Origin: a virus
Virus record (IMG/VR): IMGVR_UViG_3300042374_000254
Span: 1 to 53,265 of that record
Length of the DNA stretch: 53,265 nucleotides
Strand: one strand, 5' to 3'
Of the stretch, positions 44,110-51,860 are shown in pieces (the first letter of the stretch is position 1; every line of letters begins with the position of its first letter). The notes below the pieces were generated by a model. The model was not told where the DNA came from. It made no database searches and saw only the letters and a list, made by a program, of their open reading frames with translations. Both the position numbers and the translations under genes were made by a program.

Positions 44110-45951
44110 TTAAATTAAAATTGGTGTAAATCCCGCAGCTACTATTTTATTTTCAGTAGTCATGATATCATTATAGCATTTAGAACCCCATTTCGCTAAC
44201 ATTAAAGCCGTGTAATTATCTTTTCTTGCTCTATTAGGGGAATTGGAGCGTTTTAAGTGTTGAGGCAAATCGAAATTAACAGATCCACGACTACTAGTAG
44301 TAAATTCTACAAGTGAGCATTGCTTTTTAGTGTTGTAAACTAATAAATCTTGATGCTCTATAAGGTCTAGCTTATTCCAATCTTTAATGTCTTCTATAAA
44401 TATAAGGTCTTCAGGTATTCTCTTGTTTATTTCTTCATTAAAGAAAGATTCATTGGCTACAGTTTTGGATGCGAACCAAATTTTCTTATAGTCAATAGCT
44501 GCTTGCAGATTTTCGTTACCTCTTCGAATAAATGTAGTTGTAAATACCTGAGTTACTGCTATTTGTTTATTTTCTAAGTTGTATTGACTCTTGGCTTTCT
44601 GAACCATCTTTGTATATTCAATTCCCTCAAGATCAGAATCGAAGTTAATAAACTTTATCTTCTCAGATTCCGAGTTTACATATTGAGATTCATTATAAGT
44701 GTCAAAGAAAATATCGGCACCGGCATTATCGCAAATGATATAAACAATATTAAAGCTAGTCATTAAGTAATGAAAGTATTTAATATGACTATTTAAGCTT
44801 CCAAGACCCGCGTATGCATGAACAAGAACATCATTCTTATTTTCTCGGTCTATTTCTAAAATTGCCATTGCAAAATAGTCAGCATTTGGACTGTCGCTCA
44901 TGTTAGGGTCCATTGCTAAGATATATTGCTTGCCAGAATCTCCTCTGATTTGAGAATGCGGCCTTTCTTCAAACTTAAGAGTACATTCTTCCATCTTCTT
45001 CATGCTGAAATAAGAATCGCTACCGTCAGTAAACTGAGCGCAGTATTCTCTCAAGAAAGAAGCATGAGAAGAGCCACCGTTTTGAGCTTCTTCTGTAATA
45101 GAAGAGTCAATCATCTCTGGTGGCAAAGATTCATAGCTTAATTGTGATACAAAGTAAGTCGCACTTGTTGGTTCTTTAGAATAAATGTTGTCACACCATT
45201 CTTTATAAGTTTTATAAAGGTTTTCAAAAGTATAAGAAGCAGAGGAAAGGGCAATCATCTTGGAAGTATTTTTAAATTCCATGCGGTCAGCTTCTGTCAT
45301 TGCGCCTTGGCGAATTAATTCATCTTCTTGTTCACGAATGCTAATACGTTCTTTAATGTCTTGAGGGACAATCAAGAATGGCATTAATACATTTTTAATT
45401 ATGTCTTCTGGCAACAATAAAAACTCGTCTAGTACAAGAACATTAGCACGGAAACCACGAATCTTTTCGCCACTTAGAGGAATAGCTTTAATAGAGCCTT
45501 CGTTTATTGACCAATCATATTCGTCATTGCGTTTTGATTTTGCACCAAATGCTTGCATCAATAAGTCTGCACCTTTAGACTCAGTAATTTTTTCTATTGA
45601 ATTAAAAATGCTTCTTGCTGTTCTGAATGTAGGACCAGCAATTAGAATTTTACTCTTAGGCTCAAAGATACATTGTAAAAAACAAAATACCGCAGCAGAG
45701 AAAGATTTGGATGCACCACGACCCCATACGTTCATGCAGAAATTGCGGTTCAACATTCCTTTGATTACGATCTCTTGATAAGGCCATAATTTTATACCAG
45801 AAATTAGCTCTGTAGTTATGCCTATATTTGAACGCAAAAATTTAGCCAAAGTTATTTTGGCTTCTTTGTCTTCAAGAGTGTCTTTTAATTTAGAATATTC
45901 ATCATTTAAGTTAGGAATTATTCTATTATACTTTTCTGGGGTATACCACAT
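44110..45951 (-). CDS. terL: Large terminase subunit (TerL)
   Basis: The 613-residue product has an N-terminal ATPase with Walker A GRGASKS (77-83), a K-rich linker, and Walker B VLVLDE (171-176) followed by FLLLPED. A C-terminal RNase H-like nuclease has D348 in AMDPN and D408 in IICDNAG, with the third acidic residue probably in the HQDLLVYN region near 540. TerL packages DNA through the portal and cuts it. The gene lies one base after the ERCC4-nuclease gene and right before the portal gene. Length fits the family (about 500-620). The function is unambiguous. Confidence 0.95.
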   Translation of the reverse strand: MWYTPEKYNRIIPNLNDEYSKLKDTLEDKEAKITLAKFLRSNIGITTELISGIKLWPYQEIVIKGMLNRNFCMNVWGRGASKSFSAAVFCFLQCIFEPKSKILIAGPTFRTARSIFNSIEKITESKGADLLMQAFGAKSKRNDEYDWSINEGSIKAIPLSGEKIRGFRANVLVLDEFLLLPEDIIKNVLMPFLIVPQDIKERISIREQEDELIRQGAMTEADRMEFKNTSKMIALSSASYTFENLYKTYKEWCDNIYSKEPTSATYFVSQLSYESLPPEMIDSSITEEAQNGGSSHASFLREYCAQFTDGSDSYFSMKKMEECTLKFEERPHSQIRGDSGKQYILAMDPNMSDSPNADYFAMAILEIDRENKNDVLVHAYAGLGSLNSHIKYFHYLMTSFNIVYIICDNAGADIFFDTYNESQYVNSESEKIKFINFDSDLEGIEYTKMVQKAKSQYNLENKQIAVTQVFTTTFIRRGNENLQAAIDYKKIWFASKTVANESFFNEEINKRIPEDLIFIEDIKDWNKLDLIEHQDLLVYNTKKQCSLVEFTTSSRGSVNFDLPQHLKRSNSPNRARKDNYTALMLAKWGSKCYNDIMTTENKIVAAGFTPILI

Positions 45952-45952
45952 A

Positions 45953-46891
45953 TTATAACATCTTTAGATCGTAGCAAAGTTGTAGATCGTATTTAAAAAA
46001 GTTCTCATCAGTTGAGAACATCTTCTCAATAATTCTGACAGATTCCTTGCGTCCCTTTGCAAATAGGAATTGAACGTGTGGATATTTTTGTATTAGCTCT
46101 CTAACGTTGTGAAAAATGAACTCAGGATTTACCTTCGTTGCTTTCTTATACACATGAGGTAAATAGTTAAATGAGAGTGTATTGTTTAAGCTTTCCTCAA
46201 CGATAATAACCATGTTAGCTTTTGCTTCGCTGGCTTTTTCAATCTCTCGACAGAATCTTTCATACCCAGCACTCAAAGTTCCTATAAAATCAGAGATAGA
46301 CTTTCTCTCAAAGTAAAGTTTGCCATCATAACTTGGATGGCTAAATCCATAATCACCAAATTTAAGAGTGCGAACTTCAGAAGCCATATTAAATATAAAT
46401 GGTTTCTGTTCGCGGGTATCGATATAAATTATTGAGTCTTTGGTTTGTAGCTTGGGAAGATTCTCCAAGCTCTTTGGATATACATATTTATTTTTAAATC
46501 CAATTTCTTCAGCGAGTTTATAGTAGTCACCAAAAATTTCTTGCAAATAAATAACACTTGGACTTAAAACGCTCCTTAACTCAACTTGAGAAGGAGTATA
46601 TTCTAGATTTTTCTTTTCTTTGCGTTTAACTAAAAAGTTTCTACAGTACTCTTGCTGTTTCTCTAGAGACTGAGCTTTGAGCCAGTTTTTAAGATTGTTT
46701 TTATTGTTAAAGTCAGTAGAGAAATACTGTTCTTTATTTTTATAATTGATAATAGAATTATCGAAGAGATCATAGCGAGGCAATTGCTGTTGATAATATT
46801 CAATTACTCTTATTTTATGAGCTTTGAGATGGCGATTAAAATCTACATCAGCTTCATAAACTTTTTGACATATTTTGCAGGTCTCAGCCAT
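45953..46891 (-). CDS. C2H2-finger plus ERCC4/XPF-type nuclease
   Basis: The 312-residue product has an N-terminal C2H2 zinc finger (C5-x2-C8-x12-H21-x3-H25), then a helical linker, then an ERCC4-type nuclease core: D158-T-R-E161-Q, GDY (179-181), ERKSISD (195-201), matching the XPF motif GD-x(n)-ERK-x3-D. Nucleases of this fold cut branched DNA. Its position directly before the terminase, with the terminase ATG one base from its stop, suggests a role in resolving replicated or branched concatemers before packaging (the job of T4 endonuclease VII), though this is inference. It overlaps the upstream gene by 8 nt, so the three are translationally coupled. Confidence 0.82.
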   Translation of the reverse strand: MAETCKICQKVYEADVDFNRHLKAHKIRVIEYYQQQLPRYDLFDNSIINYKNKEQYFSTDFNNKNNLKNWLKAQSLEKQQEYCRNFLVKRKEKKNLEYTPSQVELRSVLSPSVIYLQEIFGDYYKLAEEIGFKNKYVYPKSLENLPKLQTKDSIIYIDTREQKPFIFNMASEVRTLKFGDYGFSHPSYDGKLYFERKSISDFIGTLSAGYERFCREIEKASEAKANMVIIVEESLNNTLSFNYLPHVYKKATKVNPEFIFHNVRELIQKYPHVQFLFAKGRKESVRIIEKMFSTDENFFKYDLQLCYDLKML

Positions 46892-48002
46892 TTAGCACCT
46901 CGTCTTCTGAAATTCCCAAGATACGACATTTGATTTCGTCCATTGTAGAAAGCCTGTCGATCTCGTTTTTAACCATCGCTTTTCTTCTTTCGGCAAGCTT
47001 TAGTAGTTGAGCGCGGGACTCTTCTTCTTTCCACATCTGAACAAGATTAAGAATGCTGGCGTTTTCTTTTATTTGCTTGCTAAGGCGATCACTGCGCTTT
47101 ACTTTGAGGTCATTTAGAAGCTTTTGTTGGCGAATAGTAGATTGATTATACTCATCTCTTGCTCCGCTAATTGCTTCAATAAGACCCATTGGAATTTTGC
47201 CGCCACCATCTACTTCTACATCAATCTGATCTTGTAAAGTTTGAATTGTTTCTTGAATATTAGCCGAGATTACTACTTCAGTAGCCAATACAATATATTG
47301 GTCTACTTCTTCTTGAGTGAGATCTGGCTTATCAAACGTATAACGGACAAATGAGCTTTCAAATAATTCACGATCAATGTTAGAAGTATAACTATTTATC
47401 TGATGCAAGAAACGATAAGTGTGCATGTAGCCAATAATAGCATTAATAGCAGCTTTCTGGCGTGAAGTTACTTTATCTTTATCAATACCTTCGTGAACAT
47501 ATTTATTTATGCGAAACAACATCCGCTCAAATGTCTTTGGCGGCATATATTCAGAGTCAGAAAGGCTCTCTACTTCTCTCTGAGAAACTGGACCTGCTTG
47601 AATTACTTTCTGGTCAAGTGTTTTAATGAAATCAATAACAGTACGAGTCTCTTGACTGAGACTAGTAAGATTTTGATTATTAAAAATACTCTTAGTGATC
47701 TCAAGTGCGCCCATTGAACCAGCATTATTAGCAATAAATTCTCTTTGGTCTGGAGATAGTTCAATTTTATCTTTTGCTAAGTATTCGTATGAAGCTCTTG
47801 CTTTAATTTGTCTTGTTGACAAGAACTCTTTGACTTTTTTACCGTGCCAACTTCTACCGTCTGCGCCATCAACGTTAGGAAAAGCAAGCCTGACAAGTTC
47901 AAGCAAAGAAGGAGGATTAGTAGGGCGATTGTTCCACTCATTTAAAATCGCCAATCTCTGTTGATCATTAAGTTCTTGAGGCTGGTTTCCATTTTCAGAC
48001 AT
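46884..48002 (-). CDS. Unknown protein beside terminase, possible small terminase
   Basis: The 372-residue product is predominantly helical. It starts with an acidic/Asn-rich segment and LNEWNNRPTNPPSLLELVRL at about 24-43, a helix-turn-helix-like DNA-binding candidate, followed by GRSWHGKKVKEFLSTRQI. A second HTH-like segment appears at about 78-110 (LSPDQREFIANNAGSMGALE). The C-terminus is a coiled coil. A helical DNA-binding protein two genes upstream of TerL is where a small terminase would be; this is only a possibility. The start overlaps the sigma-factor stop by 8 nt. I recognise no named family. Confidence 0.5.
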   Translation of the reverse strand: MSENGNQPQELNDQQRLAILNEWNNRPTNPPSLLELVRLAFPNVDGADGRSWHGKKVKEFLSTRQIKARASYEYLAKDKIELSPDQREFIANNAGSMGALEITKSIFNNQNLTSLSQETRTVIDFIKTLDQKVIQAGPVSQREVESLSDSEYMPPKTFERMLFRINKYVHEGIDKDKVTSRQKAAINAIIGYMHTYRFLHQINSYTSNIDRELFESSFVRYTFDKPDLTQEEVDQYIVLATEVVISANIQETIQTLQDQIDVEVDGGGKIPMGLIEAISGARDEYNQSTIRQQKLLNDLKVKRSDRLSKQIKENASILNLVQMWKEEESRAQLLKLAERRKAMVKNEIDRLSTMDEIKCRILGISEDEVLNG

Positions 48003-48687
48003 AAATTTCTACTTCTCCATTTACAATGCACTTCTTAGCTTTGACTATAATGGAACGTTTAAGATTCTTTATTTGCTTGTAACCGGGGGAACGATTTTTT
48101 TCAGTAGTCTTAAAACCCAATACTTTTGCCACTTCTTCTTCTCTTTTATTTCTTAGACAAAGCATCTCGTAAACAACCCACTCTGCTGGCTTTAATACTT
48201 TCTTTAGTGCTGACGATAAACTCTGAGTGCTTCTCAAAAGGTCAAAGCCTTCGTTTGTCATGTCATGAACTTCTTTAATATGATTTTCGAGAGGAAGAGT
48301 TACCTTTGTATTGAAAGCGTCTTTTTTATTATTCTCCCAATGAGCATATAAGGGGCATTTCTTGCACTGTTCACCATATATTGAACAAGAGTCATCCCAT
48401 TCTGCCGCCGCACACTTCAAACAAGGTCTAGCATAATTGCCATAGTTGTTTCTTATGATGTTCTTTATTTGATTAGAAATGATAATGTTTAGCCAAGGAG
48501 CAAGAGGCTTCTTTGGATCATATAAAGTCCATTTTTTGTAAATATGAATCCTTAGTATCTGCTCAACGTCCTCGAAATCAATCCAAGACAATGCAGCAAG
48601 GTTCCACTTGTTCTTGCGTTTGCGAATTTCTTCGTCTATTATAGCAATGTTCTTTTCAAATGATTCTTTTTGGACTTTATGAGCCAT
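47995..48687 (-). CDS. Phage RNA polymerase sigma factor, T4 gp55-like, with zinc insertion
   Basis: The 230-residue product has a sigma region 2-like segment at about 34-80 with FEDVEQILRIHIYKKW, YDPKKPLAPWLNIII and SNQIKNIIRNN, the core/-10 recognition helix. Cysteines at C89, C92, C101, C108 and C111 suggest a zinc-binding insertion between regions 2 and 4. Residues about 155-215 form a region 4-like helix-turn-helix (LKPAEWVVYEMLCLRNKREE). This is like T4-type late sigma factor gp55. It would redirect host RNA polymerase to phage late promoters, and the recurrent GTGTAA motif is a natural target. The neighbouring zinc-ribbon gene ends 1 nt upstream of it and may be a partner. Confidence 0.75.
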   Translation of the reverse strand: MAHKVQKESFEKNIAIIDEEIRKRKNKWNLAALSWIDFEDVEQILRIHIYKKWTLYDPKKPLAPWLNIIISNQIKNIIRNNYGNYARPCLKCAAAEWDDSCSIYGEQCKKCPLYAHWENNKKDAFNTKVTLPLENHIKEVHDMTNEGFDLLRSTQSLSSALKKVLKPAEWVVYEMLCLRNKREEEVAKVLGFKTTEKNRSPGYKQIKNLKRSIIVKAKKCIVNGEVEIYV

Positions 48688-48688
48688 T

Positions 48689-49090
48689 TTATTTTTGCCT
48701 TAATGTACCGGCTTCTTGTTTAAATATTTTCATCATCTCTTTGCTAGAGATGCTTTGCCCTGTTCTCTCTACGCCTTGAAGAAATTGATCTGGAACAGTT
48801 CCAGCAATCTTAGAAAGAGATTCTTTTCTTGGCGCATCAAATTCAATATCAACATCTAGTCCTCCTGTTAACTCAGGAATAGGAGTTGACTCTTGCTCCT
48901 CTTCGCCTTCATCATCGTCTTGCTCATCGTACTCTTCCTGAGCGCGGACTTTATTTTCTTTTACCTTTTTATCTTGTGGTTTTTCTACGACAACGCCATA
49001 GAATGGATTAGCGCAAGCGGAACAAAATTTTGGTTTTGCTTGCGTGTATAAATTAGGACTTCCACATTTGGAGCAGTAAATTTTTTGCAT
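48689..49090 (-). CDS. Zinc-ribbon acidic protein next to sigma factor
   Basis: The 133-residue product has an N-terminal zinc ribbon (C6-x2-C9 and C22-x2-C25), then a long acidic segment (EEYDEQDDDEGEEEQES) and a C-terminal helical part. Zinc ribbon plus acidic tail occurs in transcription-associated factors, but the sequence has no further signature. Its coupling to the sigma factor gene (1-nt gap) and its own upstream TATAAT box at the divergent start with the 49149 plus-strand gene suggest a role in phage transcription; this is inference. Confidence 0.6.
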   Translation of the reverse strand: MQKIYCSKCGSPNLYTQAKPKFCSACANPFYGVVVEKPQDKKVKENKVRAQEEYDEQDDDEGEEEQESTPIPELTGGLDVDIEFDAPRKESLSKIAGTVPDQFLQGVERTGQSISSKEMMKIFKQEAGTLRQK

Positions 49091-49132
49091 AATTCATTAA
49101 TTTATTATAGTTTAGTAACAGTAAAAAAGCAA

Positions 49133-49147
49133 GTGTAATTGTAATAG
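49133..49147 (+). promoter_or_regulatory. GTGTAATTGTAATAG motif, plus strand
   Basis: A plus-strand copy of the recurrent motif immediately before ATG 49149 (1 nt). The start context AGAATGAAG is shared with the other plus-strand gene at 50178. Confidence 0.38.
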
Positions 49148-49148
49148 A

Positions 49149-49424
49149 ATGAAGTATTCGTTTAAAAATTACGAAAAAGTTGAGTATTTCATCAATTGGG
49201 TTAAACCTCCTAGAGGGTGCTATGGCATATGCGACTCTCCAGAGATGGAAAACCCAAAGATTAAAATTGACCCAACTCTAACCAAGCAAAAAACGATCAA
49301 TATTCTAATACATGAAGTATTACACGCATTCTTCTGGCATGAGTCCGAAACAAAAGTGACTAAATGCGCTAATACTTTATCAAGACTTATTCATCAAAGG
49401 ATGAAGCAAAAGTTTAATGAATAA
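49149..49424 (+). CDS. Small zinc-metallopeptidase-like protein (HExxH)
   Basis: The 91-residue product is one of two real plus-strand genes here. It carries a central KIKIDPTLTKQKTINILIHE and VLHAFFWHES, giving HEVLH with a helical context, the zincin zinc-binding motif. I recall phage proteins of this kind with an IDP-L...IHE-LHA-W pattern. Substrate unknown; it could be an ImmA/IrrE-like or anti-host peptidase, or an inactive remnant, as it is very short. It runs opposite to the surrounding minus-strand block and its 3' end overlaps the PhoH gene's 3' end by 11 nt. Confidence 0.72.
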   Translation: MKYSFKNYEKVEYFINWVKPPRGCYGICDSPEMENPKIKIDPTLTKQKTINILIHEVLHAFFWHESETKVTKCANTLSRLIHQRMKQKFNE

Positions 49425-50136
49425 TTGATTTATATTTAGTAATCTTATCAACGATAAAGCGAGTAATTCCACTTCTCATAATATCTTCTGGTCCAAGTTT
49501 AAAATATTGAATACCATGATCTTTGCTATCTTGATCTTGGAAGATATCACAAAATTCTTTAAAGCCAGACTTCTTGCCTAAGTCATTTTGCATGATGGTA
49601 TCACCGCAAATAAACAGTTTGCTAAACTTGCCCATACGGGTAGCAGCAGTTACAAGAGAATCGAACATCATGTTCTGACCTTCATCCAAAATAACGGAAT
49701 TAACATTGAAGGTATAGCCGCGAAGTAGAGAAACAGGATATGTTTTAATCCTTTCTTGCTTATTTAGTAATTCGATGCTGGACTTATTTAGTAATTCTTC
49801 CAGCTTATCAAATAGAGGTACATTATAGAAGAAGGTTTTTTCGTCTAGATCGCCAGTTAAGAAGCCAGTTTGACCATCTGTGCTTTGAATTAGAGATCGG
49901 ATATATACAATATCGGATATCTTTTTAGCTTTTAGTAGCTCTAATGAGCAATAAACGCTCAATAGCGTTTTAGCTGTGCCGGGAAGCCCATCAAGAATAA
50001 TAATATTAGTGCTTTTGTCTAAAGCAGCAGCAATAATTTCCTCTTGTTTTGGGGTCCATTTTAATTTACGAATTTCGAAATCGTCTTTTACCTTGTCTTT
50101 TTGCGCGACATGTGGGGAATTATCTTTTTTTGACAT
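49414..50136 (-). CDS. phoH: PhoH-like ATPase
   Basis: The 240-residue product has Walker A GLPGTAKT at 50-57, a YIRSLIQSTDGQTGFLTGD segment at 78-96 (the PhoH signature with GFL-GD), and Walker B with VILDEGQN (148-155). The C-terminal FICGDTIMQNDL segment is the sensor-type strand. PhoH is common in phages, including T4-like ones; its cellular task remains uncertain, and RNA-linked roles have been suggested. It is transcribed toward the packaging operon. The upstream gap to the divergent 50178 gene holds two back-to-back GTGTAA-like motifs sharing an ACATGT centre. Confidence 0.88.
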   Translation of the reverse strand: MSKKDNSPHVAQKDKVKDDFEIRKLKWTPKQEEIIAAALDKSTNIIILDGLPGTAKTLLSVYCSLELLKAKKISDIVYIRSLIQSTDGQTGFLTGDLDEKTFFYNVPLFDKLEELLNKSSIELLNKQERIKTYPVSLLRGYTFNVNSVILDEGQNMMFDSLVTAATRMGKFSKLFICGDTIMQNDLGKKSGFKEFCDIFQDQDSKDHGIQYFKLGPEDIMRSGITRFIVDKITKYKSIIH

Positions 50137-50145
50137 TTTAATTAG

Positions 50146-50165
50146 CCTTATTATTTTAATTACAT
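50146..50165 (-). promoter_or_regulatory. Divergent GTGTAA-type motif before PhoH-like gene
   Basis: Minus strand ATGTAATTAAAATAATAAGG, 9 nt upstream of ATG 50136. The ACATGT at its distal edge is also the start of the plus-strand sequence ACATGTATTATATAG leading into the 50178 gene, so both directions use the same centre. Confidence 0.4.
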
Positions 50166-50177
50166 GTATTATATAGA

Positions 50178-50519
50178 ATGAAGAATAAATTAAATGTTAC
50201 AGTTGTAAACCCTAAGACTTGCAGAAAGAAGATTTGCTGTGAGGGTTGCGAACTGTCATATAGTAAACAAGATTATTTATTATTCTTCACTGTGCGTAAA
50301 CTTGTTTATTTTAATATGCTTGCAGAAGACGGTAAACAAATAAAGATTTGCGATTCGTGTTTAGTATCTCTCGCGTCCATGACTTGTGCGAAATATGATT
50401 TACCATATATTAGTATTATAATTAAAGGAGAGGAAAATACAAAACAAATAAATATAGAATATAGTAAAGACCCCGAATTTGAGCAAGAATTAATTAAAAT
50501 TTTTAAGAAGATTAAGTAA
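50178..50519 (+). CDS. Small CxxC protein, plus strand, unknown
   Basis: The 113-residue product has C15, C20, C21, C24 near the N-terminus and C58, C61 in KICDSCLVSLASM, suggesting one zinc-binding site made from two halves. It is otherwise mixed alpha/beta with a basic C-terminus (KIFKKIK). I recognise no family. Its start context (AGAATGAAG) matches the 49149 gene, and its 3' end overlaps the HNH gene's 3' end by 30 nt, an opposed arrangement. Confidence 0.6.
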   Translation: MKNKLNVTVVNPKTCRKKICCEGCELSYSKQDYLLFFTVRKLVYFNMLAEDGKQIKICDSCLVSLASMTCAKYDLPYISIIIKGEENTKQINIEYSKDPEFEQELIKIFKKIK

Positions 50520-51005
50520 TTTATCTTGTTTTTCGGGGGTCATATCTTCTGGCGGCGAATTTTGTATTATATATTCCAGCATCTTAACGGCGGAATGGTA
50601 ATTATTTCTATTCTTTAGGGAGTTGCCCTCATAGGATACTATTTTAACGTTACCTTTTATGTATCCTTTATTTGGATCTACTCTATCCAATGATGCTGAT
50701 CTCCTGTGGTCGATGCCTGATTTGTATAGGATTTCGTGGCCTAAAATGGGGCAGGTATTATTTTTAATGTTTATTAAATCCCCCAGCGTAAGGTTGAATT
50801 CCAGATTTTTCTTTTTTGAACGCTTTTTTGCTTTACTTAAGATGACTTTTTTGAGATAAACTATCTCGCCTCCATCAACGTTTCCCATCTTTTCTTTAAT
50901 TTTATTGTATTCTTGGGAGTAGCAACAAGTATTGCACTTGCCTTTTATTCTATTGAACTCTGTATCTTCTTTGTCAACCCCACAGACAGAACATTTGATT
51001 AACAT
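50490..51005 (-). CDS. HNH endonuclease (free-standing)
   Basis: The 171-residue product has an N-terminal zinc-ribbon-like pair (C5-x2-C8 and C24-x2-C27), a central basic helix (KKRSKKKNLEF), then an HNH-type core: C84-PILG, DHRRSASLDRVD (93-110) and KGYIKGNVKIVSYEGN with N at 118 and 127. This belongs to the phage HNH type with a SLDR-D-KGY-GNV pattern, often mobile (homing-like). It is the outermost gene before the intergenic region with direct repeats. The HNH core is clear; a homing role is inferred from the type. Confidence 0.8.
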   Translation of the reverse strand: MLIKCSVCGVDKEDTEFNRIKGKCNTCCYSQEYNKIKEKMGNVDGGEIVYLKKVILSKAKKRSKKKNLEFNLTLGDLINIKNNTCPILGHEILYKSGIDHRRSASLDRVDPNKGYIKGNVKIVSYEGNSLKNRNNYHSAVKMLEYIIQNSPPEDMTPEKQDKLLNLLKNFN

Positions 51006-51022
51006 TAGATATATCTACACAA
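51003..51022 (-). promoter_or_regulatory. TGTGTAGATATATCTAATG region at HNH start
   Basis: A variant of the GTGTA motif reading straight into the HNH ATG at 51005. The inner TAGATATATCTA is a perfect 12-bp palindrome, which could be an operator. Confidence 0.35.
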
Positions 51023-51352
51023 GCTATATCTAAAAAAGGTATTTTTCAGGGGAGGCTCCGGGGATTTTTTGACCTTGCAAAGTTTTTGGGTCTGGCTTTT
51101 GGTCTTATTTTTTGAGAAATAGGGGGGTCTTATATGGAGATATATATATTATTACATAGAGATAGTAAGTATTTATTAAATTAAGGGCAGAATAGATAGA
51201 CTTCTTTAATTGGTATATTAATAAAAGAAGGTTTTATAGATTAAGGGCAGAATGATTTTCATCCCCCCTCCCCCCACTTTCAGAAAAGAGGTCGAGGATC
51301 TTTTCAAAATTAGGGGGGTCTGTCAAGGGCAATCTTTGGCAATCTTGACAAG
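51006..51352. other. Non-coding stretch with direct repeats
   Basis: No credible gene is seen. The 13-bp repeat TTAAGGGCAGAAT occurs at 51181-51193 and exactly 60 bp later at 51241-51253. A second direct repeat, TAGGGGGGTCT, occurs at about 51120-51130 and 51311-51321. There is a GAAAAGA/TCTTTTC inverted repeat at 51283-51305 and a TGTCAAG/CTTGACA one at about 51321-51350. The stretch lies between the HNH gene and the GC-rich island. Confidence 0.6.
51181..51253. repeat. Direct repeat TTAAGGGCAGAAT, 60-bp period
   Basis: Two identical 13-bp copies begin at 51181 and 51241. The spacing of exactly 60 bp could be an iteron-like or a regulatory arrangement; two copies are too few to decide. Confidence 0.6.
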
Positions 51353-51378
51353 AAAAAGCCCCCTCTTTCGAGGGGGTT
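51353..51378 (-). terminator. Rho-independent terminator after the 51399 gene
   Basis: Minus strand AACCCCCTC-GAAA-GAGGGGGCTT stem followed by TTTTTC. It lies 20 nt after the stop of the island gene. Confidence 0.85.
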
Positions 51379-51398
51379 GTGCTTGACTTTCGTTTGAA

Positions 51399-51839
51399 TC
51401 AGTCGGCCAGATTGGCGACGTTTTCCAACGCGAAGCAAAGGAACTGCGGTTCCCCCTTGTCGGGGCTATAGTCGCGAATGGTGGCGAGTTCCTCGGGGGT
51501 CGCTTCGCGGCCATCCACAAGGTAACGGGTGACCCGCTTGGCGGACGTAGGAACGGCGGCCAGATACAAGGCCCCGCTTTCCTTGTGCATGACCAACCCA
51601 TCCTTGACCCAAGTGAACCACGGGGCCTTGCCAGCGGGGGCCTCGCCTGTGCGGGCCTCTAAAACGTTGGAGTATGTCTCAGGCCCCGCCACGGTGACCG
51701 TGATGCGGTGGTCGCGGGTCACGCGACCCAAGAGCGGGTTCAGGGGAACGCCAGCGCGGCCCCCCTTGTTCATTTTGTGTTCGCCAGTCAAGAGGATGGT
51801 GGCGAGGCGACCGGCGCGGATGGTGGTGGTGTCAATCAT
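51399..51839 (-). CDS. GC-rich gene, phage-family protein with NPL-GRVT motif
   Basis: The 146-residue product has an N-terminal helical start, then NKGGRAGVPLNPLLGRVTRD (24-43), a central KAPWFTWVKDGLVMHK segment and a C-terminal part with AVPTSAKRVTRYLVDGREAT, PEELATI and FALENVANLAD. I recall this signature (xNPL-GRVT and DG-PAT-EE) as a conserved unnamed phage family. The C-terminal half matches the partial gene at 53105..53265 at roughly 40% identity (PTS, YL-DGR, EELET/ATI, ENVxN). The codon usage is strongly GC-rich, unlike the rest of the window. Function unknown; compact enough to be a beta-rich regulatory or small-molecule-binding protein. ATG 51839 is preceded by the shared leader. 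Confidence 0.72.
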   Translation of the reverse strand: MIDTTTIRAGRLATILLTGEHKMNKGGRAGVPLNPLLGRVTRDHRITVTVAGPETYSNVLEARTGEAPAGKAPWFTWVKDGLVMHKESGALYLAAVPTSAKRVTRYLVDGREATPEELATIRDYSPDKGEPQFLCFALENVANLAD

Positions 51840-51860
51840 GATGCGTTGCTTTCTTAAAAC

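Noticed and set aside
51006-51398. tRNA or CRISPR array in the AT-rich gap
   Set aside because: No cloverleaf or repeat-spacer series is visible; the direct repeats have only two copies each.
51323-51601. ORF of 92 codons on the minus strand overlapping the island gene
   Set aside because: It lies in another frame of a strongly coding GC-rich gene and runs into the terminator region.
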